Below the pieces are notes generated by a model. It was not told where the DNA came from, ran no database searches, and saw nothing but the letters and a program-made list of their open reading frames with translations. The position numbers were made by a program, and so were the translations under genes. Shown here in pieces: positions 11,678-21,056 of a DNA stretch of 64,000 bases (its first letter is position 1; each line of letters begins with the position of its first letter). The stretch is taken from contig JAKOGH010000652.1 of the NCBI GenBank assembly GCA_024811115.1, positions 1 through 64,000 on the forward strand. Reading direction: 5' to 3'. The stretch comes from Terana coerulea (taxonomy: Eukaryota; Basidiomycota; Agaricomycetes; Polyporales; Phanerochaetaceae).

Positions 11678-11789
11678 TAGGGAAATTCCGTCGTTCTTGA
11701 GGGTCTTGAGGTTGTCCGGGACTCGATGACTTAGACTACAAATGTGGGATGCTCGCTGGATGTACAAGCGCCCAAGCGGGAGTAAGCGC

Positions 11790-11800
11790 TAGGGTTAGGT
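11790..11800. promoter_or_regulatory. Telobox-like element in rpl26/frg1 divergent promoter
   Basis: TAGGGTTAGGT within the 165-bp gap between two divergent starts. It is two overlapping TTAGGG-type units. Similar AACCCTA boxes are known in ribosomal-protein gene promoters of fungi and plants. A related box lies upstream of TOM40 (32312-32322). Function here is inferred from position only. Confidence 0.5.
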
Positions 11801-11842
11801 TTACGTCGGCTTCACATTGGCACCCCTCTGTCCGTCTCTACC

Positions 11843-12870
11843 ATGTCCACTGACAAAGTCCGTTCCACAAAACTCAAGTTCAAGGGGGAGAAGGGCAAGA
11901 AGAAGCGAAAGCGCGAGGACGGAGAAGATGGCGACAGCAGCAGTCGCCGCCGCCGCAAAGACGAGGACGATGAGGCTCCGGAGACGTGGGTTCTCCCAGA
12001 GGACCCTAACGATATCCGTGGACCTACCTTCATTGTTCACCCTTCCGACCCTTCACCGATTTGCATCACATTTGACTCTACTCGTGGCCGCGTTCTACTG
12101 CATGCGCTAGACAAAGACAAGACCGAGGACGAACAGGAAGCCATCAAACCTCTCGACCGGACACCCACAGAAGTCTCACAGGTGTGGGTTGTCACGAGAG
12201 TGGCAGGCTCACCGACCATCAACCTGCGGACAGGGACGGGCGAAGGAAAGTTTCTGTCTTGTGACAAGCATGGCTTAGTCTCTGCCGATAGAGAGGCTCG
12301 AGGCCCTCAAGAGGAGTGGACTCCAGTCGTTTTCCCTGACGGCATGGTTGCATTCCAGAACGTTTATGAGAAGTACCTTGCCGTCGACGAGGTTGCTGGA
12401 GGGACACTATCGTTGAGAGGAGACAGTGATGAAGTCGGCTTCAGAGAGCGTTTCTGGGTTAAGGTACAAAGCAAGTACAAGAAGGAAGCGCATGCGGAGG
12501 AGAAGAAGCGGAAGGAGGGAACGGCGATGGACGATAATGTCGATGAGGCCTCAAGGAAGTGAGCGTTCGTCTGTATATGTTTGAGAGTGTTCCTGACGTC
12601 GCGTTCAGTAAAATGTACCAAGCCTGGGGTGCAGGTCGTTCCGTGGTATCCGCAGACGACAAAAAGAAAGTCCGTATATATGACGCTTTCGGCTGGTGCA
12701 ATATGAATACTCAATGCGTTGTATTTGTAGCTAAAGAAGGCGAAGAAGGAAGGGCGGCTTGCTGAGGAGTTGCTTGACCGGCGGGCAAAGCTCAAGAGGT
12801 TCGTCCTGCGGCTCAGGGCCATGTACTCCTGATGACGACCACTTTCTTGAACAGCGATCGCTTCTGCTGA
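11843..12870 (+). CDS. frg1: FRG1-like RNA-associated/actin-bundling protein
   Basis: Homologue of human FRG1, a nuclear and nucleolar protein with a beta-trefoil fold implicated in RNA processing. Exons 11843-12558, 12609-12669, 12731-12798 and 12855-12870 total 861 nt (286 residues) in frame. N-terminal VRSTKLKFKGEKGKKKRKR is the family's basic start. The middle shows the trefoil blocks GPTFIVHP, GEGKFLSCDKHGLVSA and GPQEEWTPVVF. The C-terminus NKMYQAWGAGRSVVS, KKAKKEGRLAEELLDRRAK and KSDRFC is the most conserved part of the family. The lysine-rich start suggests a nuclear localisation signal. No frame problem was found. Confidence 0.92.
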
Positions 12871-13218
12871 ACATATTCTCAAAACTCTGCATGATGTGTT
12901 TTGGGTACTATTACCACGGACTCTTGTACTCTTATCAATTGTATTTTGGATTGCTCTGTGGCTGTGGCAGATAATGGGTGGCCACTTACATATGCAGCAT
13001 TGAGACAACTTGCTAGTACACCGTTACATTTGTCTCAAGTGTGTTTGTTACATGCGGAAGATGGCACCTTGGACAAAGGCCGTCTGTGCGCAGGACATCC
13101 TGGCCTTGGGAGCGGGCCACTCGAATGTTTTGTTTGCGAGGCGCCCATAACACGCGACGCGACCTACTTTAAACGCGCTTCTGACCGCGTTTTTCTCCCA
13201 CATTCACCTGTCGCAGAG
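12871..13218. other. Intergenic between frg1 and J-domain gene
   Basis: Contains the frg1 3' end and the promoter region of the next gene. Nothing else is supported. Confidence 0.5.
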
Positions 13219-15187
13219 ATGCCACCCACCCGCACCTCCGTCGTCGACGCCTACGCCGTCCTCGGCCTGGAAAATGTACGTCACATTGCAGCAACGGGCA
13301 CACTGCGCTCACAGTCAATTCGCAGGGGGCAGCGCTCGATGCCGTCAAGAGCACGTACAGACAGGTGCGTTTGGTTCATACAACAACCTCATGAGGATAG
13401 TATACACTCAACTCTGTGGCTTTAGCTTGCACTCAAGACACATCCCGACAAAAACCCGGGCAACGAAGCCGCTACGGCGCAGTTTCAGCGGCTCAGCGAA
13501 GCATACAATGTTCTTCTGAAGCATCTGGACAGGCCGGCAGGACCTCCACGGACCCATACGCACCACTACCACAATGAGTCCGAATACGACTCAGAAGACG
13601 ACTACTACGACGATTACTCTGACTATGACTCGGACGATGACCTTGAGTCTTACTTCCACTCCCGGTCAGACCGGTTTGCTTTCTTCATGTAGGTCTCGGC
13701 TTGCCTCTTATGATTAGTATCTAATCGTGGTGGCCAAAATAGGTACATGTTCGAGGAGTTACTTCATGATAGAGGAATGCGGTCCTCTCAAAGATGTACG
13801 GTCGCTTCGGTCGTTTGCCCCAGCACGAGACTAATTTACCACATCACGCTCAGCCTACTACCGTCAGCAATATGAGGCCATGCCTCCCGAGAGCCAGCAA
13901 GACTTTCAGAACCGCTTACAGAGCCAGCGTGAAGCACAGGAGCAGGCTGCTGCGAGACGCAAGATAGAGGAGGCCAGGCGAAAGGAGGATCTAGCGCAGG
14001 AGCGCCTCAAAGGTACGTTCTTCGTGTGTAGACGGTTGAAAACAGCTGAAAAACATTCTCGCAGAACGCGAAGCTGCCGAGGCACGGCGACAGAAGAAGG
14101 CCACAAACAAGAAGGCTCAAGCCGAGGCTTCGCGCAAGGAGGCGCAAAGCAAGACCCGAACACTGCTCGAGCGTGCGCAAGCCCTCCGTTCTGCAACGTT
14201 CGCTGCAGCGAGATCAGGCGACTTCAAAACGGTTAAAAAGGGTGTATACGAAGATCACGTTGACGCTGCAGGCGGAGAAATTAAACGGGACTGTGACGCT
14301 TTTGTGAAGCAGACGCCTCAAGACCCTACCCAGACGTTGTCACACATCGCTGCTGAGCGTGGTGACGCCGAACTGCTCGAGTGGCTGGATACTCATGGTG
14401 AGTGTGACTATCATATGCGGGGTAATCTGCTTGTGTGACTGCATGTTGACTGCATGCATAGGTGCGGAGATGGAAGAGCGCGATAGTAAAGGGTTCACGC
14501 CGTTCCATGTTGCACTCCAGCACGGGCATATCCCGATCCTGAAACACTTCTTCGACGCACACGATCCTGGAGACAGCGAGGCTATTTACGATAGCCCACC
14601 AGCGACATCTCTTCTTAGTCTAGCTCTCGAATCAGCACAACCCGAGGCTGTATGGATAATCCTGGACAGAAAACTCGCAACCGAGGATGACATGGCCGAG
14701 GCATGGGCGACTGTAACCGCGAATCCCCACGCAATCTTCCGGAAGGCTCGCGTGAAGAAAGCCGACGAGAAGCTTGAAGAGATTGTGAATCTTCTGGTGA
14801 CCTTCGGTGGCTTCAGCAAGGCGCAGGCTCTGCATGCGACGCCCGGAACCCCAACAGCGTCTTCGTATGTCGACGAAGCTATTCCACCAGCTCCGGCACA
14901 GAGAAAGCGAAGCAACCGTCCAAAGGTCCATAAGCCGTATCACGCTAACCCACAATCGCCTCAGCCCTCTTCTCCCTCGACTCCCGTAAATCCATCGTCA
15001 GAACCTGCGACACCCGTCAGTCCACAGGGTTCAACGGAGGGTTCCACGAACGAGGCCTTTCCCGCTGATAACGCTAACGGCCAGGCTCCGCCGCCTCATG
15101 GCAGGGGGGCGTGGACGGGGTAGAGGTCGTGGATGGGCACGCGGTCGTGGGTTCAGAGGACGAGGTCGCAGAGGCCCTCCGGCTTGA
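13219..15187 (+). CDS. J-domain protein with coiled coil, ankyrin repeats and RG-rich tail
   Basis: N-terminal J domain built over three exons: [25 protein letters not shown], then [12 protein letters not shown] with the catalytic HPD and [16 protein letters not shown] Tyr/Asp-rich acidic stretch follows (about residues 85-110), then a long charged coiled coil ([19 protein letters not shown] onward). About two ankyrin-like repeats come next ([19 protein letters not shown] and [20 protein letters not shown]), then a Pro/Ser-rich region. The tail is RG-rich ([18 protein letters not shown], ending GPPA). The tail is reached only if the G6 run at 15104-15109 is read as G5; as written, the frame stops at 15121. 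The ankyrin-plus-coiled-coil part loosely recalls Vms1/ANKZF1, but no VLRF1 or zinc finger is visible. Likely an Hsp40 co-chaperone with an RNA- or ribosome-binding tail; the precise role is unknown. Confidence 0.82.
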
Positions 15188-15699
15188 GGTTGCGCACCGT
15201 TCTCACCCATCGCTCGTATATCTGCATGTTTGTGACTCCAACAAGAACATTTGCACTCTCACTCGTCCCTCTGCATCTTCGCAGGTACTGTCCTCTTGCC
15301 AGTCTGCTTCTTGGCAGTTTGCTTGACTCGATGTATAGTAACATCTTATAATTCATTACATACATTTGACACTGTTCGGACGGCCAATGGCCCAGAGTAG
15401 TCCAAGCGAACGTCCCCGAGAAGGTACGCTGTGATGCCCGTCTAATTACGTGCCGTAATTTACAATTGCACAGGGCTCAAGTTCTATGATGAGAGTCAGA
15501 CAACATGCCCACCTCATGCTACACTAACCATCGCAGTTCGAGTGATGCGACTGCATTGAATGGCGCGGTGTCATTTTTGCGGCGTGTGCGGTTGGCGGCG
15601 CAGGAGTTATGAAAAGGTTTGCCAGGTCCAAGACGCCGTCTTCCAGCACCCCACTGAAACTCACTTCCCTATCCTCGCTAAACGTGCACTGAGCATCCG
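15188..15699. other. Intergenic, possible tiny gene at 15390
   Basis: An ATG near 15390 opens MAQSSPSERPREG with a good GTACGC donor and a downstream exon reading LKFYDESQTTCPPHATLT before a stop near 15558. It may be a very short gene, an upstream exon of the following gene, or chance. No family is recognised. Confidence 0.25.
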
Positions 15700-16745
15700 A
15701 TGCCTCGTAGGTCCCTAGGCTCGCCCTGCGTTACCACGTTTAACTATTGCTGTAGGCGTTTCCCGCTACCGAGGGATCAGCGCCACACCCACCGTCGCGA
15801 CGCATGCGGATACCCCGAAGGGCGACCAAAAGATCCCGCGGCCTACCGAGCTACCTAAAGCTATGTACACCACGAAGGGCGGTCAGCTGTCTCTGCAGTC
15901 GCAGATGTGCATCAGCACAGAGGACCTGAATCGACTCGCTGTGAGCGTAATTGAACATCTGGTAACGGTGTACTCGGCTTACCGTGTTGGCTTTGAACGC
16001 AGGAAAAGCTGCGAGAGCTCGTGAAGACCCATCTCGATCATACGGTGCCCTTCAACAGACAGGATCGGAACGCTCTGAAGCGATACATCGTAGAAGTGAG
16101 AGCTGTCGCATTATCGTCCTCTGCGATATGCTCATCAGACGCTGACCTACAGTGCGCTGCCCTTCCGGAGCTGAAGAAGTACGCCGGCTGCTGGCCAGCA
16201 ATGAACTTCTGCAGACTGCGCCTTTTCAATGCATACGGGACGCATCTGAGAAACTTGCGAGCCTCTAAACGGCAGGCCCCTGCGACGGTCAGCATCACCA
16301 CGCCATAAAATTACCGCACGGTGCTTACCTGCTCACAAAGTCATCCCAAATAGCCATCAAAACCTCAGATTCGGATGCTGAAGGACCGGAAGACGCTCTT
16401 TCGTTAGCGCAAACCCATAGGCCCGCCGAGGGCGCAGTACATGGCGAGAGCAGCATCAGCTCATCCGACTCGGGAGCGCACATGGCGCAGGATGAACGGC
16501 CGCAGCCGTCACGGATGTCCGTCAAAGACTTTGTGGGACGCATCAATCCACCCCAGCCTGGCCTTATCCCCGTACTCGAAAAGGCGGGGCTGGGAGAAGA
16601 CGGCCTCCTGGAAGCAATTTCGAGGGATCGGAGTTATCGTGAGAGACTGCTACATTTCCTCCTTCAGGAAGAGCAAATCAGTCTCGCACAGTCAATTTTG
16701 TTGAGAGCGGCAATGTTGAAGCTGACCACCTGCTATTCAGATTGA
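15700..16745 (+). CDS. Unrecognised protein, multi-exon
   Basis: I do not recognise a family. The best model starts MPR at 15700 with a GTAGGT donor, then continues VSRYRGISATPTVATHADT, GGQLSLQSQMCISTEDLNRL, then an exon with EKLRELVKTHLDHTVPFNRQ. The C-terminal exon (from about 16340) reads SDSDAEGPEDALSLAQ, RMSVKDFVGRINPPQPGL and LEAISRDRSYRERLLHFLLQ, helical and charged. The exon around 16150-16275 is uncertain: one frame is open throughout, while another looks more protein-like (GAEEVRRLLASNELLQ), so a further one-base error is possible. A Ser/Asp-rich acidic segment suggests a nuclear protein, which is inference only. Confidence 0.55.
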
Positions 16746-17017
16746 ATACATCGTACTTGCATGTCGCTAAGATCTGTTCATGACGTATTTAGTATACCAC
16801 TCATGTAACCTCAAGATGTATGTACACCTACTTTTGTAACCATCGGTTGAGCATGGAATAAATCCCCAGGCTGAGCTCATGACTGATCAACTCGGGTCAT
16901 TGATCACAAATTTGAAAGTCGCGATTAGTGTACGTTTGTGCAGAAATAAAGACAATATCGTTAGAATCAATGATAATACAGCATAGCGACAAGAATAGTA
17001 CACAGCTGTCCAAACAC

Positions 17018-18208
17018 TCAGTACCTCCTTCGTCCCGGAGATCGCGAACGCTCTCTGCGACGATCACTTGAACAGAACGACGTTAGCTTAGTGCAACAAC
17101 CCGTACACTCAACCACTTACTCGTAACGTGAAGAGGCGTGGCGCTCATACCCCTTGTCGCGGTCACGGTGGTCGTCCCTCGACCTGAAATCACGCTCTCC
17201 GCCGCGCGGTGGGGCGCCGCCAGGAGGCACAGAACCGCCCGGGCCAGCACCGGGAGGAGGTCCTGTCGCCTTCCTCTTCTCACGCTCCTCCTTGAACTTC
17301 CCGAGCATATTGCGCAGTTCGTGATAGCCAAGATGCATCTTGCCTCCGAAGTGGTCTGCGAGCCGACGATCGGAGTCGAGTACGGAGAGGTAGGCTCCGC
17401 AGACGTCGCACACACGAAGCTTTTGGTGCCCAGACGCTCCGGAGGTGTCGGTCAGTTGTTGGAGTTCTCGCTAGAGATGAGTGCGTTCAGTACGGCGGCG
17501 ACGGGAGTATTATTTGTGGCGTACCTCCTTCTCCGACTTTTCGCTCTTCAAAGCTTCGATTGCAGCCATTTCTCTCATCGACTCATCCACCTTCCCTTCC
17601 TCGCCGAGAGTCTCAATCTTCTCGGTACCACCCTGAATGGCCAACTCGATTTCGGCAATTTCACGCATCTAAACGTACACATAGTCAGCGAACCCGCCGC
17701 ATTTCAGCGTGATTGACAACGACGTACTAGGTTGGTAGTCTTCGCGTTCTCCTCTGGCGTCTTCTCCAACCGCCGGTGAGCAGCACGAATCCTCCGGTCG
17801 CATTCATCCACGAACGCAAAGATGTTGGCTTCGTATTCCATCTGGAATCGGTTGAAGATGGGGTTGTTTGAATCTGCTTCACGTGCGGCCAGGAACTCGG
17901 TCTTCAAGCGTTCGGTATGTGACTTTGGACATGCTCCCAAATCCATTTTCTGTGGCATTGTTCAAGTAAGCTGAGACGAAAGGAGAGTGCAGCGAGGCGT
18001 ACTGTGTTCGTGAACAGGGCATGAGGACACGTCCCACATAAGAAGTTACGGCAGACTTTCTCGTCTGACCATACGAGATTCGCGTTCGCGACACCCATGG
18101 CTTCCGGGCCCATCATTTGCTGAAGACAGATGAGCGTGAACGAAGAGCGCTACAGCAGTTCTACGCACCTCCAAGAGCTTCCTTTGCATTTCTGCTAGAC
18201 GACCCATG
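17018..18208 (-). CDS. luc7: LUC7-like U1 snRNP-associated splicing factor
   Basis: Component of the U1 snRNP that helps choose 5' splice sites, in the nucleus. It starts MGRLAEMQRKLLEQMMGPEA and has two zinc fingers. The first is the CCCH type around VCRNFLCGTCPHALF...KMDLGACPKSH. A central coiled coil follows (FVDECDRRIRAAHRRLEKT, MREIAEIELAIQGG), then the second finger, C2H2-like, VCDVCGAYLSVLDSDRRLADHFGGKMHLG, the signature of LUC7 proteins (split here across 18-residue windows). The tail is Arg/Asp-rich and a final exon encodes DDRRRERSRSPGRRRY, an RS-type end. All exons join in frame. The gene converges on the unknown gene to the left and diverges from the duplicated coiled-coil gene to the right. 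Confidence 0.93.
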
Positions 18209-18705
18209 ATGTTAAAGAGCCTATGGCGGTGGAGGAATATGGACGGCTTTGTGGTGGAGGTGACAGTGCAAGCTCAAGTGGCGGGTTGTTGATCCCTGTT
18301 TGGCCAGCGTCGGGGAACCGCACAGACGGCGCTTATGCATGACTGCAAGTTCTCTGGAGTCTGCATCCAGAATTCGAGCGTCGCAGCCTGTTGCGCTTCA
18401 GGCTGAGAAAGTTGACCAAGGTGAGTCATAGCGCCATATAATGTACGAATATTGCGGGTGACATAGACAGTATTGTGCTCAGCGTTCGTACTCGGGGTGT
18501 GCCAAACCCGAACGTTGAGTGGCCAACTCGTCGAGGCCGGATTTGGACGATGTTCCACATTCGGCGTCGATGCTGAGCCTGACAGCAAAGGAAGACTGTG
18601 ATCGAGGGCTGACACGGGCAAAAGCGGCGGACGTGCCCGCTCAACTGTACATAAGGCGGGCTGCTCCCCCTTCCCTCTTCTTTACCTACCACCACTTTGC
18701 CCGCC
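18209..18705. other. Divergent promoter region, luc7 and coiled-coil gene
   Basis: Between two divergent starts. A TACATAAGG box at about 18647 lies near 55 bp before the coiled-coil gene start and may serve as its TATA element. No other feature is supported. Confidence 0.45.
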
Positions 18706-19860
18706 ATGGTCCCGACCTTCGAGCGTGTCTGGATCCCTACTCTTGACGCTACTCCGGTTCTTCAAGGCTTTGATATCATGGCTCTTCTCAACTCCATTCT
18801 CTACTTCTTCTATGTGGTTGTTCCTCTCGTCCTCGACTCTGGCATCTCCAACTTCGGCGCGGCCTACTTCGCTCTTGTGGACATCGTCACGGTCATTGTC
18901 GAGGCTCTGGTCGCGGCTGGTCGTGTTCTTGTCGGTCCTTGGGTTCCTCACTTTGGTCATCATTGTCTGGCCTATGACCCCACTCGCGCGGCCAACTTCT
19001 GCATCGCGACCTCAACCCATGACTGGCTCGCCTCGTTCATCCCTGCCTTCTTGGGTCCGCCGTCTGCCCTCTCGATGCTCGGGCTGTTGGCTGTGGAATT
19101 AGCTATGGGGTTCATCATGGTATGTCGTTCTCTCCACCTATTGGCAACCGCGGCTGACGTGTATCGGGCCTAGCTTCTGTCCTTGGAAGCAGCTGTCGTC
19201 TACGTCTCCAAGACCCTCCTTAGGATCAGCGTCTCGGTCACCAACAACATCATGCGTTACGCACGGGGCACTGGTCTTCGCGCCTTCTTCGCCAAGCTCG
19301 CGGGTCGCTCAGTCTCTCAGTTGAAGAAGCTCATCACCAACGTTCTCGAGCCAACGGACGCACTCTCGAAGCGGTTGGCCCCCAAGGAGTACTATGAACA
19401 CATGCTTGCACTTGCCCGGGCCAGCCTCGCGACTGCTCAGGCCAACCGCGAATCGTGTCGCGTACAGTACTACGACGTGACCGCAGAGGAGTGGATGACC
19501 TTGGAGAAGGACATCGCCGAGCTGACGGCCCTGAAGGACAACGGGGAGGCCTATGACTCTCATTACCTTGCATGGCTCGAGGACCGCTTCGCCGACATCA
19601 AGGACCAATCATACGAGCAGTACGCGGAGCTGAGCAACGCCCAGGAAGAGGTGGAACGCGCCGAGTTCAACATCCGCAGGGCCTATCACAAGTTGGCCGA
19701 GCTCCGCGACGCGGCGGTCACTCAAGACAAGACTCTGCGGGCGACACTTGCCGACGCTGACGATGAGTTTGGTGGTCACTGTGCAGCGTTGACTCGCACC
19801 GTCCCCGAACCTCGAAGCGTTTTGGCCAAGGCTATCGCAGATCTGGACGCCGCTCCCTGA
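18706..19860 (+). CDS. Membrane-anchored coiled-coil protein, copy A of a duplicated segment
   Basis: No family recognised. Two exons (18706-19119 and about 19174-19860). The N-terminal 140 residues are hydrophobic with probable membrane segments around NSILYFFYVVVPLVL, LVDIVTVIVEALVAAGRVL and ALSMLGLLAVELAMGFIM. A charged helical region follows from about residue 195 (EYYEHMLALARASLATAQ, TAEEWMTLEKDIAELTALK, AQEEVERAEFNIRRAYHKL). This helical region is repeated in the gene immediately downstream. The frame ends DLDAAP-stop. Removing one C from the CCC at 19855-19857 would fuse it in frame with the downstream copy, so the two may be one protein. Codon use resembles neighbouring genes. Confidence 0.7.
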
Positions 19861-19867
19861 ACCCGAC

Positions 19868-20449
19868 ATGGGCTCGCCTGTCGCGGACACGGCCTCGGAA
19901 CGGTCGGCACTCAAGTCACGCTACGAACGCATGCTCGCACATGGCCAGGCCGACCTGAAGACTGCCCAAGCCAAGCTGGGCTTGTGTCTCAAGCAGTACC
20001 GCAACGTGACTGCCGAGGAGTGGATTGCGTTGGAGAAGGACGTCGCCTGGCGGAAGGCGCTGATGGCCGACGACAAGCACAACGACTTCAACCTCCTCTT
20101 CATCGACGCGCTTGAGCGGCGCCTGGTCGGTGTCAAGACGCGATCGTACTCCGACTACCGACGTCTGGACGCCGCCCAGGGAGACGTGGAATGGGCCGAG
20201 ATCAGCATTCGCAAGGCCCAGGACAAGTTGGCCGAGATGGGCGAACCGGCCGTCGTTCAGGAGAAGGTTGCCCGCGACGCTCTCGCCGCTGTCAACGCCG
20301 TGCGTCGCATCGAGCATAGAACACGCTGCAGATCGCAAGGCTCTTCAAGACGTATCTCGACCCGTGTCGACCGAAGGTCGCCAACGTACTCGGACGCAGA
20401 TGGACTTGGATATGGTGGAGGGAAGAGGCGTGGGCATACAGCACTGTGA
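19868..20449 (+). CDS. Coiled-coil segment, copy B of the duplication
   Basis: Starts 7 nt after the stop of copy A. It aligns along about 125 residues with copy A: KSRYERMLAHGQADLKTAQ against KEYYEHMLALARASLATAQ, NVTAEEWIALEKDV against DVTAEEWMTLEKDI, and AQGDVEWAEISIRKAQDKLAE against AQEEVERAEFNIRRAYHKLAE. It lacks the hydrophobic N-terminus. Either it is the second half of a single two-repeat protein or a duplicated fragment. The C-terminal 60 residues (after about 20300) are doubtful: another frame (SIEHAADRKALQDVSRPVST) looks at least as natural. Confidence 0.55.
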   Translation: MGSPVADTASERSALKSRYERMLAHGQADLKTAQAKLGLCLKQYRNVTAEEWIALEKDVAWRKALMADDKHNDFNLLFIDALERRLVGVKTRSYSDYRRLDAAQGDVEWAEISIRKAQDKLAEMGEPAVVQEKVARDALAAVNAVRRIEHRTRCRSQGSSRRISTRVDRRSPTYSDADGLGYGGGKRRGHTAL

Positions 20450-20721
20450 GGACTATGATGACTCGGATCTTCTTCCCATTTCTTTATGCGCCTGTTTCTC
20501 GCTTGCTCACGGTCGTAGTCGACGGATCCTCGACTCCGTCGCCGCTTCGGCGTCCTGGTCCTCCTCCGGTTCAACTGGTGCACAGTGATCCTTTCGTGGC
20601 ACGACCCACCAGTACCGTTCCGTTGAAGGCTCGGGCGTTGTTGTGGATGGCGGGGGGCCGATGGATGAAGACTGCGGCTGGATACAACACTTGGTCCCTA
20701 TAGTGTTGTACGCCGAGTGGC

Positions 20722-20883
20722 TTGAACGGAAAGCACCTTTATTTATTTATCTTTAATACTGTAGTTTGAACGGCTTCGGAGATCGCCTCATCGGATTCAT
20801 CCATAATAATGTAGTTCGAACGGTTTCGGAAAGCACCTTCTCGTATTTATCTGTAATAATGTGACTTGAACGGGATCGTACGC
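20722..20883 (+). repeat. Imperfect tandem repeat, about 44-60 bp units
   Basis: The motif T(T/C)GAACGG recurs at 20722, 20766, 20816 and 20876. Units share downstream text such as GGAAAGCACCTT (20728 and 20828), TATTTATCT, and TAATA(A)TGT preceding the next motif. Spacing varies (44, 50, 60) because some units lack a CTTCGG insert. It lies just after the duplicated coiled-coil gene, in otherwise non-coding DNA. Confidence 0.65.
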
Positions 20884-21056
20884 AAGTAATAAATGACTAC
20901 GATATATTCATTGGAAGCTTGCGTGATGTCTACAATAACGGCTACATCAGAGAGGCTTATGATTATAGTGGTTCACATGCCGACAGCTTCAACTATTCCA
21001 CAGCGCAGCGACAGACGAGGGCGAGAGAAATGACAACTCAAAAGTGGTTGTCTATA

